DNA from: Glebionis coronaria
Taxonomy: Eukaryota; Streptophyta; Magnoliopsida; Asterales; Asteraceae
Direction of reading: 5' to 3'
Assembly (NCBI GenBank): GCA_025667525.1
Contig: CM046879.1
Span: forward strand, 389,569,039-389,633,038
DNA: 64,000 nt
Position 1 is the first letter of the stretch; each line of letters begins with the position of its first letter. Both the position numbers and the translations under genes were made by a program. Under the pieces are notes generated by a model. It saw only the letters and a program-made list of their open reading frames with translations, made no database searches and had not been told where the DNA came from. Positions 1-14,075 of the stretch are shown one piece after another.

Positions 1-1
1 C

Positions 2-1576
2 ATGGATGACTTTTCCGTGTTTGGTAATTCGTTCACCTCGTGTTTGTCAAACCTTGAGAGAATGTTGAAACGTTGTGAGGAAACCAACCTTGTGCTCAAT
101 TGGGAAAATTGTCATTTTATGGTTAAGAGTGGAATCGTCTTAGGGCACAAGGTCTCGAAAGCGGGGATTGAGGTAGATCAAGCTAAGGTAGACGTCATCG
201 CCAAATTACCTCATCCCAAAACCTTTAAAGGAGTTAGGAGTTTCCTAGGCCACGCGGGCTTTTATCGTCAATTCATCAAGGATTTTTCAAACATCTCTCG
301 ACCCATTACACATCTTCTTGAAAAAGAGGCACGTTTTGTCTTTGACGAAGATTGTGTACGAGCCTTTGAAATCCTTAAGAGGAAACTTACTGAAGCTCCC
401 ATTCTTGTTGCTCCCAATTGGAACCTCCCCTTTGAGCTCATGTGTGATGCTAGTGATTACGCTATTGGGGCCGTGTTGGGGCAACGTCATGATAAGCACT
501 TCTTGCCTATTCACTATGCTAGCAAGACGATGACCGAGGCTCAACTAAAATACACTACAACGGAAAAGGAGTTCCTTGCAGTGGTGTATGCATTTGAGAA
601 GTTCCGACCTTATCTCGTCTTAGCTAAATGCATAGTGTATACGGACCATTCGGCTATCAAGTATCTCATGGCAAAGCAAGATGCTAAGCCTAGATTACTT
701 CGTTGGATTCTCCTCCTTCAAGAATTTGATCACACCATCGTTGACAAAAAAGGAGCCGAGAATCAAGCGGCCGATCATCTTTCTCGTTTGGAAGATCCTC
801 ACCAAAGTGTTTACGAGCCAAAGGAAATCACCGAAACATTTCCGCTCGAGACACTTGGTGTAGTGAATTCTAAGCTTGATTCTTCCACCCCATGGTTTGC
901 GGATTTTGCAAACTACTATGCGGGTAACTTCATCATCAAGGGTATGACGACTCAAGAAAAACGAAAATTCTTTCGTGACGTCAAGTTCTACTTTTGGAAC
1001 GACCCTTACTTGTTTCGAACTTGTGCGGATCAAATCATCCGACGTTGTGTATTTGGCACCGAAGCTTCTAACATCCTTAGAGCTTGCCAGGAGGGACCCA
1101 CGGGTGGTTACCATGGTGCTAATCTCACGGCTAAGAAGGTGTTTGATGCCGCCTTCTTTTGGCCTACTATTTACCGAGATGCACAAGATCTTGTGAAGTC
1201 GTGTGATGCATGCCAACGACAAGGAAAAGCCTCACAAAAAGATGAAATGCCACAAAACATCATTCAAGTGTGTGAGATCTTTGACGTTTGGGGTATAGAC
1301 TTTGTGGGGCCGTTCCCATCATCTCGTGGTAATAAGTACATTCTCGTTGCGGTTGACTACCTATCTAAGTGGGTGGAAGCTAAGGCTTTGCCCACCAATG
1401 ATGCTCGTGTGGTAGTCAAGTTTTTAAAAAGCTTGTTTTCTCGGTTTGGAACCCCTCGTGCGATCATAAGCGATCGTGGAACCCATTTTTGTAACGACCA
1501 ATTCGAAAGGGTCCTAAGGAAATATGGGGTTACACATCGGCTTTCTATGGCTTATCACCCACAAACGAGTGGGAAA
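2..1576 (+). pseudogene. Athila-1 pol, part A: RT C-terminus, RNase H, integrase N-terminus and core
   Basis: One open frame begins at the window edge inside the RT catalytic motif (MDD, codons 1-3). The RT thumb/connection follows ([12 protein letters not shown], then [15 protein letters not shown] near residues 78-92). RNase H has its first aspartate in [13 protein letters not shown] (residues about 147-159) and TDHSAIKYL further on. The integrase zinc finger shows [12 protein letters not shown] and CDACQRQGK. The integrase core has GIDFVGPF and IISDRGTHF, the first two catalytic aspartates. The frame runs 525 codons to 1576, where Tekay-1 enters; the catalytic glutamate region resumes at 14076. 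The apparent extension to 1603 reads into the inserted LTR and is not part of this protein. The assignment to Ty3/Gypsy Athila-type pol is secure. Confidence 0.93.
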
Positions 1577-4500
1577 TGTGACAATCCGTCAATTTACGAT
1601 TGATATTTTATTCTCAAATATTATTTGAAAATATTATTTTAATGTTACAATATGAACTCACTTATTTTTGGGAAGAAATTTGGAATTACGTCTTGGAGTA
1701 GCATCGACTACGTCTAAACCGGAGGATTCTACGTTACGTGCTTACGTTTACATACACCGTCTTTGGTGACAGTCCGACATTTCAGAAAATAAATTTATCC
1801 GTAAATATTATTTTGGAGTTTTAAATTTGTGTTGGTTCATAAACTCACAAATTTACGAGAAGAGATTAGGACTTACGATTTTATTTTAACATCCTTTACG
1901 GCTAAACCGGAAACCTTAGGATTACGTATTTACGTTTTCGAACTCCATTTTTGATGAGACAATTTTTATTAGATTCGTTTTGTGTCGTTGATCCATAATT
2001 TATAAAAACGTTTTTCGTAAAACGACCCGAGGGTACGCAAATCGAGGAAACTAGAATCGAGGAGTACCAGTAAATAATTGGGGATGAGACAAAATAACTT
2101 TTGCCCCACCCCCATATATGGGACATCCCACCAAGCACCAACACACCAAATAGGTGTCAAACTTACAACACTTAGCTCACACTTGTTACATTTAGCTTAA
2201 CCATGAAGCTAACTTGACACAAAACCACAAACCACTTCACCACAAACCATTTCTTCACTTCCAACACATGCAAACCACTCTCTCATTCCCTTTCTCTCTC
2301 AAAAATTCGTCCATATTCAACCACCACCATTAAACACCCTCATTTGATCAATTTAACCACAATATCATGTGTTATTCACACATATGTTGAAGAACCTTTG
2401 AAGATATGAATATTTTAGGTGATCTTAACCTATGAAAAGGAGTTTTCATGAGGTTAAAGGGCTGAATTCATGGAGGTGTTCATCTATCCAAAGTACCCAA
2501 GAAGTTTCCTTGCTAAAGTTGAAGATTTGATAACAAGAACTAAGTCTTGTTCATCAAAAACCTCATATTTTCATCACTAATGGTGGTATAAAGATTGTTC
2601 TTCCTATCCTCTTTTATTTTTGATCATGTAATCTTGTATTTCTTTCACTTATGTATATGTATATGATGATGAATGATGATTAAAAATGTTATGTGGGGAT
2701 TTGTTGTTGATAAACATGATTAAAAAGGTGAAAAACCATATGAAACAAGGTTAAAATCTTGGTTAAATTTGATGGCTGTATAAAACAGTAAAGAACCATA
2801 TGGTAAACTGATAAAATGATGAAGTTGAATGGATTTACAGTAAGCTATGGGTCTTGTACACATGTGAGAGTTGGCCATGCAATGGAATCAAAATAATGAG
2901 TGAGATATGATCAAAACAAGTTTAGGGTATAAATCTGAGGTTACTGTTTTGGACGATTTTTAAAAAATACTTAAAGGATGATTCAACAGTAGCTATAGAA
3001 GAGTTAAATGTAGCACATATCATGTAGTTTATGTGATAAAAATTTGAGCTTCTAATTCATTATAGAACTCTAGATATGTTAAAAATGGTGAACATGAAGT
3101 TAAAAATCAGATTTTTGGAAATAATGTTTATTATTATTATATAAGCACTCACATTATAATGTATAAAATGTAAAAATATGAACCCACTAACTTATAAAAC
3201 TTATTTATATAAATGTATAAAAGGTTAATTAAATGGGTAAATTATATAAATGGTGGTAAAATAATATTTATAAGTAATAAAAACTATAAACTTGATTTTT
3301 ACGACTTTTTCGGCTATCGCCGTGAAATTAACGTTTTTCGCCAAATAAAACTTAGACGACCAAACCCGTCTAATGTAAAGTTTATAAAAGTCATATACTG
3401 ATGTTTAAGTAACTAATACGAGTAAAAACCGATAAAACCCAAACTATAAGAAATACGGACGTTAACGGACTAAATTAACGTTATTGGACTAATAATACAA
3501 CAAAAATGGACTAGAACACTTATAAACTTATTGGGCTTAACCCATTTGGGCCCAACATGGAAAGTTTAAATACTGATAATATAAGTACAAAATGGATTAA
3601 AACAAGTTAAATAACTTATAATAGGCTTATTGGACCTAAAACACGTAAATAGGTAAAACGAGAAAACTAGTATAAAAGTTATCGACACATATAGCCCTAA
3701 AATGAGTAAACGAGAATATGTAAACCCACTTGATCATCATATATATATAATCATCATATGTATACATAATTGATATTTTTATAAAGTCATTGGACAAACG
3801 TCTAAGACCGAGTATTATTTGTCTAGGTTTCCGTGATTGAAGCACGTACCGTACGTCCGAACTGCCGATAACCCGCCTTCCCACATCAACGTGAGTTCAT
3901 AGCCTCGCACTCTTTTAAATGTTTTATAAATGCTATATAAACCCGCGAGGGAGATAACATGTTAGTTTTTATAAAAGTTTGGACACCATTTGTCCCGATT
4001 GTTTGTTTATTGATTTTGGACCCGAATGATTGAATGACCCGATTGTATGACCTGATAAATGATTAATGGACCCGATAGATGAAATCAAATGGATTATTAA
4101 AGTTAGGTTATGTCACTAAAAGTCCCATTAGCATGAATTGTGAACTACCGGGAGTTGGTAGACGCTTATGCATTTAATAGTACTATTTGGGGACGATCAC
4201 CCCAGTTCGCGCCTTGACGATTGATCCCCGTCGTGCCACATTGATTGGTAAGCGAATTTATGTATGAGAAGATTTCCATAGCGTGACCTTTGTGACGACA
4301 CGCTACTTTAGATGGGCAAAATTGGTATCGGGTTAGCTACCCGTTGTTGGTTTAGTAAGGTAACAATGTCATGCGGCTTATAATAATCCAAATTAACGAA
4401 ATACTAATAGACGCTCCGAATTACGATGTATTGCCTGACTAGCAATACAAGGTCATACTATTGATATTATGTTTGTGTTTTGGTTTTCATAACCATATTC

Positions 4501-5046
4501 TTATAACGGTTTTTATTTAATCTATACAACGTTGCAAAACGTATTGTATGATGTATTTACGACTTTGGCTCGTACAATGATTTTTAAGGCTAATGCCTAT
4601 ATTATGATTTTCGATACGGATTTGTATAAAATGACTTTGGCTATTTTATGGCCTATTAAAATGATTTTTACAAAATGATTTTCAATAATAATTTTATACT
4701 GATATTATGTTGATGGAATTTATTAAACTCTATGAATTCACTCGGCGTTATCGCTGACCTTTTCTTTTAACATGTTTTATCTCAGGTACTTGAAGGTAAT
4801 TCTCGGGAAGACGACAAGAATTCATGGCCCGCACCTAAATAATATTTTTCCATTCAAATACTTTGTAAAACATTGTATGAAATAATATGACTTGGGACCG
4901 ATGTAACTTTGATATTTATGAATGGAAATGCTTTATTAATAAACGACGCGATTTTTATGCGTTGTCTATGATGTGAGTAATGTGCTATCCCGTAACACCA
5001 ACTAGTCTTCCGCTGTACTGAGTTGTATAAATTTGGGGGTGTTACA
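1577..5046 (+). repeat. 5' LTR of Tekay-1
   Basis: This 3470-bp LTR starts TGTGACAATCC and ends GGTGTTACA. It matches 10606-14075 almost base for base. It has no coding content; small ORFs in it are incidental and recur in the other copy. A TATATAAA string at 3934-3941 (TTTATAAA in the other LTR) could be promoter-like but is not conserved enough to call. Related sequence in reverse orientation lies at 42456-45640. Confidence 0.95.
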
Positions 5047-5049
5047 ATT

Positions 5050-5061
5050 TGGTACCAGAGC
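5050..5061 (+). other. Primer-binding site of Tekay-1 (initiator-Met type)
   Basis: TGGTACCAGAGC lies three bases after the 5' LTR end. It resembles the TGGTATCAGAGC complement of the 3' end of initiator tRNA-Met, with one change (C for T). Confidence 0.75.
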
Positions 5062-5139
5062 TCTCGTTATAGAGAAAGAAAGATTTTTAAAACTAAGGTT
5101 TTGATTAAAACATTTCAAAATCTTTTAACTAAAAACATT

Positions 5140-8100
5140 TTTCTAAAAATGTCTAAAAATCTTTTGACTATAACGGTGCCGAGGAATTCCCGAGTTATCA
5201 ACAAGGCCAAGACTGAGAAGTGTTATTTTAATATATATATAACTTGGATTATATATATATATATGATGTAATTTTATTACATGATTGTTTGATGATTATT
5301 TTGATATTTATACGAGGTATTTATACGACGTAGATTGTCACAAGTAACCCTAAATCCCCTAGTAAATTAATCGAAGCTATTCTCGTAGGAATTCTAGCTA
5401 TCCTAGATCTAAACCAAGTTGCGGATATTTATGATCCCAACAAATGGTTGAAATTCATAGAAGTGTAGATATTAGTTGATCGCGATATTGAAGAAGAATT
5501 GGCAAGATTAAATCTGATATCGATGTCATGACGATCTTTCCTTATAGAGTGGAGTTTGACAAAACGTTATAACCTGGAAAGATGTCATCTGATTCGTTGT
5601 CATCCAATTCTTAAATGTGAAATCGAAAGGGTGAATGTTGCACTTGAGGATGTCATTGGAACCATTACCCAAAAGCCTCATGCCACTAATACCTTTCCGA
5701 GAAGTCTAGTTGAATGATCAAGTCATTTCATATTAATGACTCATTTGATAATTGTTGTTGTAAGAGCTATAGGATTGGAATTAAGTGTTGATTCATATTG
5801 AGATTGTATTGCCTTTACAAGGCCGAAGAATAAAGTTGAAGTATTGGGAAATAGAGTAGGATATCGAATTGAGTATAAAATTGGTTGAAACTTGAATAAA
5901 GTAAAATTTAACCCATATGAAATATGAGATTGTTAAGAGGAAGTCGTTAAGTTCTGTGATTAGATTATAAGGATTTAATTGATTGTAGGTTCGTGTTAAA
6001 GGTTATTCCTAGGCCATTGTCCACTAATGAGGATGCCCAATGTCCAATAAATAAATTGAAGAAATCTTCTTCTGAATTGGACCGATGGATCTTCCGGGAC
6101 AGGCAGGACACCTAATGACTCTTGTAGATTAGTATTCATTGTGGTATCTTTTAAAAATCCCTAACTTAACTGAGACATCAGTTGGTAGGATGAGTTCTGA
6201 GAATTGTATGACATAGTGACACGTAATGTGTTACGGTACAATTTTGACTTGTTTGTGATTAATAAAAAGACTACCCTTGATCGCTAAATTCTACATGTAT
6301 TGATGTTATCTATCTTTTCTTGCTTCATCTTAATGTTCGCACTAGTGATGCAACCATTGAACAAGTACTCATCTCGATTTGAGTTACGTTGAGGATTATT
6401 CTTTTGAGTGCCATCGAGGTCATGAACTTCATGATTATTTGGCTAAGCTCATTCCCTATCATATTATAGTTAAGTTCTTGGTGAACAACTCTTCATCACT
6501 TTTCTGCAGATCACTCATTGTTTTTATAAAGCTAAAACAGTATCCCTTGAGGAAAATTGAATTTTCATCCCTATAAGGATTATTCAAAGTGAGATTTATA
6601 AGTGATCGTTATCGAAATGAAGTTGTTTATAAAACACCTTGGAAAACTTAATTGTTTTCATAACAAAGAAAATCTTTGTAAATTTATTTTTGATATTTAT
6701 CTAAGAATTAAGCATGAAAATGATTTTACTATAAACATGGATGATAAAATTTTGACGAACTGAGTATTGCATCGTTAATCTTGAAATTGTATATAGTTGC
6801 GCGCCTACATACAATTTGGAATGGACCATGCAAGACTGACTAGTAGTCACCATGAAACTAATGAATAAACACTACATTTTCTTTGAGGATTGTGAAAGAT
6901 TAAATTTTAATGAGATCTGCAAGAAGTGAAAAATAGGGACATAATGTTAGGGACACCTACATATGTGCCTGTAGCATCTACTCTTCTGAGTTGAATTTAT
7001 TCATCTGTGGAAATTGTCTTATTTGACAATTGACAATTCTTTCTTGTCCAATTCTCCCGTAGTGAGATTCTTAGGAAAAGTATCTGATTGCCGAGTGTTG
7101 ATACCCGACTGGATGTATCGACGTTCCTATCATTTCTTTTGATTTGATTTCATTTGAATGACCTGGGTAACGATCCGAGGAGCTTTTGAATGCGTACTCA
7201 AATTATGAAAACACGGGATATATTCATATTCGTTAAATGTTTTCATTTGTATCTGATTCGAAGTTCTCTCGCATAGATTATGTGTTAGCCTTACTCTTTT
7301 AAGGTTAGTTATGTCTCCATATATCCTTGAATTTGTGAAGAATTATGAGTTATTATTAGTCTTTTGAGAAGTTCACATCTTATCGACGGCAATGCAACTG
7401 GAAAGTTGATAATGCCCGTAGAATGGATTGATTGATTATGACATGACGACATTGTCTTAATTGATGGGAACTCGAGTAGAAATTCCCTAAAAGATAAGAT
7501 GTTGATTATCAAAAGTGATCTAAATAATTCTTGATGGATGACCATATCCTGCATTTAGACTTGAAATTTCACCGTGAATGATTGTGAATTAGTCATAGAT
7601 ATTATAATCTAGAAAGAACCTAATATGAATTTATTAAAAGATGATAATGTTATCTGAAGCTTTAGTAAGTATTTGTTGGTGAATTACCTAGACTTTCGCC
7701 ATTAAGGCAAGCTGAATTTGGTATTGATTATATTCTCGGTGTTGCACCTGTGGCTTGTGCACTGTACGCCAGCACCATCTGAATTTAAGGAATTACCGTA
7801 CAACTGAGAGAGTTGTCGGAGAAAGATTTTATTATACCAAGCCTGTCATCCTGAAGAGCTATGGTGTTATCTTTCCTTATATTTATAGATTACTGTGAAT
7901 TGAGTAAATTGACAATCGAAAACGATATCCATAACTCGAAATGGAAGATTTGTTTGATCATTTACAAGGTTCTAGCAAACTTTGATCCATAGCATGGTTA
8001 TCATCAACTTCGCATCTGCGAAGAAGATTATGTATTCCAATCACTACATCTGGTACTTGTAATGAACATTATTTTCACGTGGTGACGTTTGGATTGACTA

Positions 8101-10560
8101 ATGCACATGTAGTACTCATAAATTTGATAAATCACGTGTGTAGACTATAATTTGATAAATTCATGCTTGTGATTATTAAGGATCATTTGTTTGTTTATAA
8201 GAATAAGATTGAGTTAATAATTATTTATAGATTGCCCTGAATTGGCCTAACAATTAAAACTTGTATCTTGAATATTTAACATGAGATTTAAGACTTAATC
8301 ATTTACATGATTTAACCATGTGATTAATAGATAATGGAAGCTATATTGACTTTTCAAAGATAAGAACCATTAACGCTTAGGGATTAAAAACTTAATCCTT
8401 TACATAAAATGACTGTTGGATTAATAATGGTAAGATGTATGCATATAGACTCTTCAAAAATTAAGAGCCCTTTTAAGACTTTGGATTTTACCAAAAAGAA
8501 ATGGAAATATGTTTTGACAAATATTTTAATTAAGGATTTTTAAAGGGATTATTCCCTTATACACAAACCATTTAACTAAACTTCTGTTTAGGGGTAAATG
8601 TTTGTGTATACCTCAAGATAACTTAAGAAGGATTGAGGAAATCATTTAAACCATAACTTGAAATTTGAAACGACAAATTTTGCTTTTCAACTAAGAAAAC
8701 TTTGACCAAAGTATAAACAAAGGTTTTTCGAACATTTACGAATCTTATTAAATATTTTCGATAAATCAACAAAAATCTTGTTAATTAAACTCAAATTTAT
8801 TTTTGAACATTTTATATAATTGGTCGAACTAAGAAATTTAAAATCTTTACGTTTACATTTCATAAAAATTGAATACTTAATATTTAATTAGTTATAATAA
8901 TTATTATTTAAATAATTATAATAATTATCGATGCTTTAGACGTCAGATTGAGTAAAACGAATATAAATGATAGTTGAGAAGAAACTAAAACATAGAAGAT
9001 ATGAAGAAAGAATTTTGAATAAATACGGTTGTGATATTTATTTCATTAGAAAAGTGAACGTAATTACTAACGCATAATATAGAAAGAATATTTGAGTGAA
9101 TTGTGAACATGATAATTATATCATCATGAGAGGTGAATATAGATACCGACATATCATATAGAAAGTATAAAGATTCAATTAAGATATATTTCTTAATAAT
9201 GAAGGTGCAATATAAATTGCCGAACGATATAAAAATAAACAGTTTGTAAAAAGGATAATATAGATAATAAGAGTGGTTCGCGGCTATATGAACAATTAGA
9301 ATTAAGAAGCCGATGGCGTTAAATGTATAAAAGACCACTTATGGTTGCCTAAATATGAAGGATTTTGAGATATAGTTAGGTTGGAAATTGTAAGTATAAG
9401 TATTCTATTTATGTCATTTATGACTAAATGTATCATTATCAGAAGAAGATGTACTGATGGCAATTATGAAGGCAGACATCGCCTCATACATTAATAAACG
9501 TCTAGCTATTGCAAAGGTCATCATCTGAATTTGATTCGATTTGGGTCATCGTCGACAGACTGACCAAATCTGCTAATATCATTCCCGTCAATGACGAATG
9601 CAAAAGAGTTATGTAAACATAGTGTGCCTGTATCGAACATCTATATCAAGATCCTCGCTTCGTAACGAATTTCTAGAGATTTTCTCAGAAGTCATTGAGA
9701 ACGAACCTTGATGAGAGTACTATGTACCACCCCAATCGAAGGGACGAGGTAAAGCAACGATACAAAGTAATATAAGTGTTGTTTTATGTTTGAATGATTG
9801 ACCTTTGGTAATAGACCGTATAATCGTTTTCCTTTGGAGGGATTATCATTGATAATCATCGTATTAGGATCGAGATCGAATCTTGTTAGGATCTGAATCT
9901 TAGAGCATCTGTAAGCAGGAGTTGAGATGAAGACATCCGACATACACCCATTGTGAGTTGGACATGTCTTTTAGGTTTAAGGTTTCCTGTGATGGCAAAC
10001 CTAACCTTACAAAATACCCGACCCGCGAGATCTGAAATGATTGTTGAAATTAGGATCTGATTATTGACTGCCGGTAGTAGGCAAGAAGTTATGTGAATAT
10101 GAAATGTAGATCTTGAAGTGCCAAATGGGTAGCGAAGTTATGCCAAAAATTTTAACCTTGGTAAAATGAATTCATGATCTGACAAATCATGGGATATAAG
10201 TCCCCGTTGTATGGGACCATCGAGATGGTATAAAAGATTGGTTTGAAAGGCATATAAGCTGGATCTACCCTAGGACTTCAAAGACTGCGTGAATTATGTT
10301 TTGTATATCGAACTTGATGGAATATCTATCATGTGAGAATCTGATTATTCTTAGTAGAGCTTAGATCGGCGAAAAGTCGCATTCATCAGAAACCCGTGAA
10401 CATCATGGATAGAGAAAGTAAGTCAACATTAAGCCTGATCTTATTCCCGTAGTTATGTTTGATGAAACTCGCGTATTGTAATGAATTGCACTTGTGAGAA
10501 AAGACCGAATGTGTAGGAAATACCCACATGGCTTTAACTCTATAAGAAGCGAGTAGTAAG
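5140..10560 (+). pseudogene. Decayed gag-pol of Tekay-1
   Basis: No long frame survives in these 5.4 kb, but pol landmarks appear in order across shifting frames. Near 7681-7800 is a degraded protease-RT linker (ELP, LRQ, EF, ID, PVA). At 8040-8140 is the RT stretch ending HVVTFGLTNAH, with the FGLTNA core kept and the catalytic DD region lost. Near 9470-9520 is a broken integrase zinc finger. At 9530-9600 is the integrase core DSIWVIVDRLTKSAN, followed by DPRFVTNF near 9650. Near 10505-10540 is DRMCRKYPH, the tail of a chromodomain-like segment. The gag region (about 5140-7000) is too degraded for domain calls. The whole is non-functional. Confidence 0.8.
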
Positions 10561-10588
10561 GTAAGATGATCTTTGAGGACAAAGATCC

Positions 10589-10605
10589 TGTTTAGGGGTA
10601 AATGC
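10589..10605 (+). other. Polypurine tract of Tekay-1
   Basis: TGTTTAGGGGTAAATGC directly precedes the TGTGAC start of the 3' LTR. The G-rich core primes plus-strand synthesis in LTR elements. It is weaker than a canonical all-purine tract. Confidence 0.6.
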
Positions 10606-13600
10606 TGTGACAATCCGTCAATTTACGATTGATATTTTATTCTCAAATATTATTTGAAAATATTATTTTAATGTTACAATATGAACTCACTTATTTTTGG
10701 GAAGAAATTTGGAATTACGTCTTGGAGTAGCATCGACTACGTCTAAACCGGAGGATTCTACGTTACGTGCTTACGTTTACATACACCGTCTTTGGTGACA
10801 CTCCGACATTTCAGAAAATAAATTTATCCGTAAATATTATTTTGGAGTTTTAAATTTGTGTTGGTTCATAAACTCACAAATTTACGAGAAGAGATTAGGA
10901 CTTACGATTTTATTTTAACATCCTTTACGGCTAAACCGGAAACCTTAGGATTACGTATTTACGTTTTCGAACTCCATTTTTGATGAGACAATTTTTATTA
11001 GATTCGTTTTGTGTCGTTGATCCATAATTTATAAAAACGTTTTTCGTAAAACGACCCGAAGGTACGCAAATCGAGGAAACTAGAATCGAGGAGTACCAGT
11101 AAATAATTGGGGATGAGACAAAATAACTTTTGCCCCACCCCCATATATGGGACATCCCACCAAGCACCAACACACCAAATAGGTGTCAAACTTACAACAC
11201 TTAGCTCACACTTGTTACATTTAGCTTAACCATGAAGCTAACTTGACACAAAACCACAAACCACTTCACCACAAACCATTTCTTCACTTCCAACACATGC
11301 AAACCACTCTCTCATTCCCTTTCTCTCTCAAAAATTCGTCCATATTCAACCACCACCATTAAACACCCTCATTTGATCAATTTAACCACAATATCATGTG
11401 TTATTCACACATATGTTGAAGAACCTTTGAAGATATGAAGATTTGAGGTGATCTTAACCTATGAAAAGGAGTTTTCATGAGGTTAAAGGGCTGAATTCAT
11501 GGAGGTGTTCATCTATCCAAAGTACCCAAGAAGTTTCCTTGCTAAAGTTGAAGATTTGATAACAAGAACTAAGTCTTGTTCATCAAAAACCTCATATTTT
11601 CATCACTAATGGTGGTATAAAGATTGTTCTTCCTATCCTCTTTTATTTTTGATCATGTAATCTTGTATTTCTTTCACTTATGTATATGTATATGATGATG
11701 AATGATGATTAAAAATGTTATGTGGGGATTTGTTGTTGATAAACATGATTAAAAAGGTGAAAAACCATATGAAACAAGGTTAAAATCTTGGTTAAATTTG
11801 ATGGCTGTATAAAACAGTAAAGAACCATATGGTAAACTGATAAAATGATGAAGTGGAATGGATTTACAGTAAGCTATGGGTCTTGTACACATGTGAGAGT
11901 TGGCCATGCAATGGAATCAAAATAATGAGTGAGATATGATCAAAACAAGTTTAGGGTATAAATCTGAGGTTACTGTTTTGGACGATTTTTAAAAAATACT
12001 TAAAGGATGATTCAACAGTAGCTATAGAAGAGTTAAATGTAGCACATATCATGTAGTTTATGTGATAAAAATTTGAGCTTCTAATTCATTATAGAACTCT
12101 AGATATGTTAAAAATGGTGAACATGAAGTTAAAAATCAGATTTTTGGAAATAATGTTTATTATTATTATATAAGCACTCACATTATAATGTATAAAATGT
12201 AAAAATATAAACCCACTAACTTATAAAACTTATTTATATAAATGTATAAAAGGTTAATTAAATGGGTAAATTATATAAATGGTGGTAAAATAATATTTAT
12301 AAGTAATAAAAACTAGAAACTTGATTTTTACGACTTTTCCGGCTATCGCCGTGAAATTAACGTTTTTCGCCAAATAAAACTTAGACGACCAAACCCGTCT
12401 AATGTAATGTTTATAAAAGTCATATACTGATGTTTAAGTAACTAATACGAGTAAAAACCGATAAAACCCAAACTATAAGAAATACGGACGTTAACGGACT
12501 AAATTAACGTTATTGGACTAATAATACAACAAAAATGGACTAGAACACTTATAAACTTATTGGGCTTAACCCATTTGGGCCCAACATGGAAAGTTTAAAT
12601 ACTGATAATATAAGTACAAAATGGATTAAAACAAGTTAAATAACTTATAATAGGCTTATTGGACCTAAAACACGTAAATAGGTAAAACGAGAAAACTAGT
12701 ATAAAAGTTATCGACACATATAGCCCTAAAATGAGTAAACGAGAATATGTAAACCCACTTGATCATCATATATATATAATCATCATATGTATACATAATT
12801 GATATTTTTATAAAGTCATTGGACAAACGTCTAAGACCGAGTATAATTTGTCTAGGTTTCCGTGATTGAAGCACGTACCGTACGTCCGAACTGCCGATAA
12901 CCCGCCTTCCCACATCAACGTGAGTTCATAGCCTCGCACTCTTTTAAATGTTTTATAAATGCTTTATAAACCCGCGAGGGAGATAACATGTTAGTTTTTA
13001 TAAAAGTTTGGACACCATTTGTCCCGATTGTTTGTTTATTGATTTTGGACCCGAATGATTGAATGACCCGATTGTATGACCCGATAAATGATTAATGGAC
13101 CCGATAGATGAAATCAAATGGATTATTAAAGTTAGGTTATGTCACTAAAAGTCCCATTAGTATGAATTGTGAACTACCGGGAGTTGGTAGACGCTTATGC
13201 ATTTAATAGTACTATTTGGGGACGATCACCCCAGTTCGCGCCTTGACGATTGATCCCCGTCGTGCCACATTGATTGGTAAGAGAATTTATGTATGAGAAG
13301 ATTTCCATAGCGTGACCTTTGTGATGACACGCTACTTTAGATGGGCAAAATTGGTATCGGGTTAGCTACCCGTTGTTGGTTTAGTAAGGTAACAATGTCA
13401 TGCGGCTTATAATAATCCAAATTAACGAAATACTAATAGACGCTCCGAATTACGATGTATTGCCTGACTAGCAATACAGGGTCATACTATTGATATTATG
13501 TTTGTGTTTTGGTTTTCATAACCATATTCTTATAACGGTTTTTATTTAATCTATACAACGTTGCAAAACGTATTGTATGATGTATTTACGACTTTGGCTC

Positions 13601-14075
13601 GTACAATGATTTTTAAGGCTAATGCCTATATTATGATTTTCGATACGGATTTGTATAAAATGACTTTGGCTATTTTATGGCCTATTAAAATGATTTTTAC
13701 AAAATGATTTTCAGTAATAATTTTATACTGATATTATGTTGATGGAATTTATTAAACTCTATGAATTCACTCGGCGTTATCGCTGACCTTTTCTTTTAAC
13801 ATGTTTTATCTCAGGTACTTGAAGGTAATTCTCGGGAAGACGACAAGAATTCATGGCCCGCACCTAAATAATATTTTTCCATTCAAATACTTTGTAAAAC
13901 TTTGTATGAAATAATATGACTTGGGACCGATGTAACTTTGATATTTATGAATGGAAATGCTTTATTAATAAACGACGCGATTTTTATGCGTTGTCTATGA
14001 TGTGAGTAATGTGCTATCCCGTAACACCAACTAGTCTTCCGCTGTACTGAGTTGTATAAATTTGGGGGTGTTACA
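10606..14075 (+). repeat. 3' LTR of Tekay-1
   Basis: This 3470-bp direct repeat of 1577-5046 has the same termini. Differences seen include small clusters near 11438-11446 and single changes along its length, about 20 in all and no net length change. It ends GTTACA at 14075, followed by the second GGAAA target copy. Confidence 0.95.

Larger units (their letters stand above)
1577..14075 (+). mobile_element. Tekay-1: complete but coding-dead chromovirus (Ty3/Gypsy) inserted in Athila-1 pol
   Basis: Two direct LTRs of equal length (3470 bp, TGTGAC...GTTACA) bound a 5559-bp internal region. The insertion is flanked by GGAAA on both sides (1572-1576 and 14076-14080), so both ends are exact. A PBS of the initiator-Met type follows the left LTR and a PPT precedes the right LTR, which sets plus orientation. 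The internal region keeps recognisable but frameshifted traces of protease/RT, integrase and a C-terminal chromodomain-like stretch, pointing to the Tekay/Del chromovirus lineage. I counted about 20 differences between the LTRs by eye, so the insertion is recent compared with the decay of its coding region. Confidence 0.93.

Noticed and set aside
1902..2160. Two overlapping minus-strand ORFs of 80 and 63 codons, repeated at 10931-11189
   Set aside because: They lie in the Tekay-1 LTRs, occur in both copies only because the LTRs are duplicated, and resemble no protein.
8985..9338. 117-codon minus-strand ORF
   Set aside because: It is antisense to the decayed pol of Tekay-1, AT-rich and of no recognisable family.
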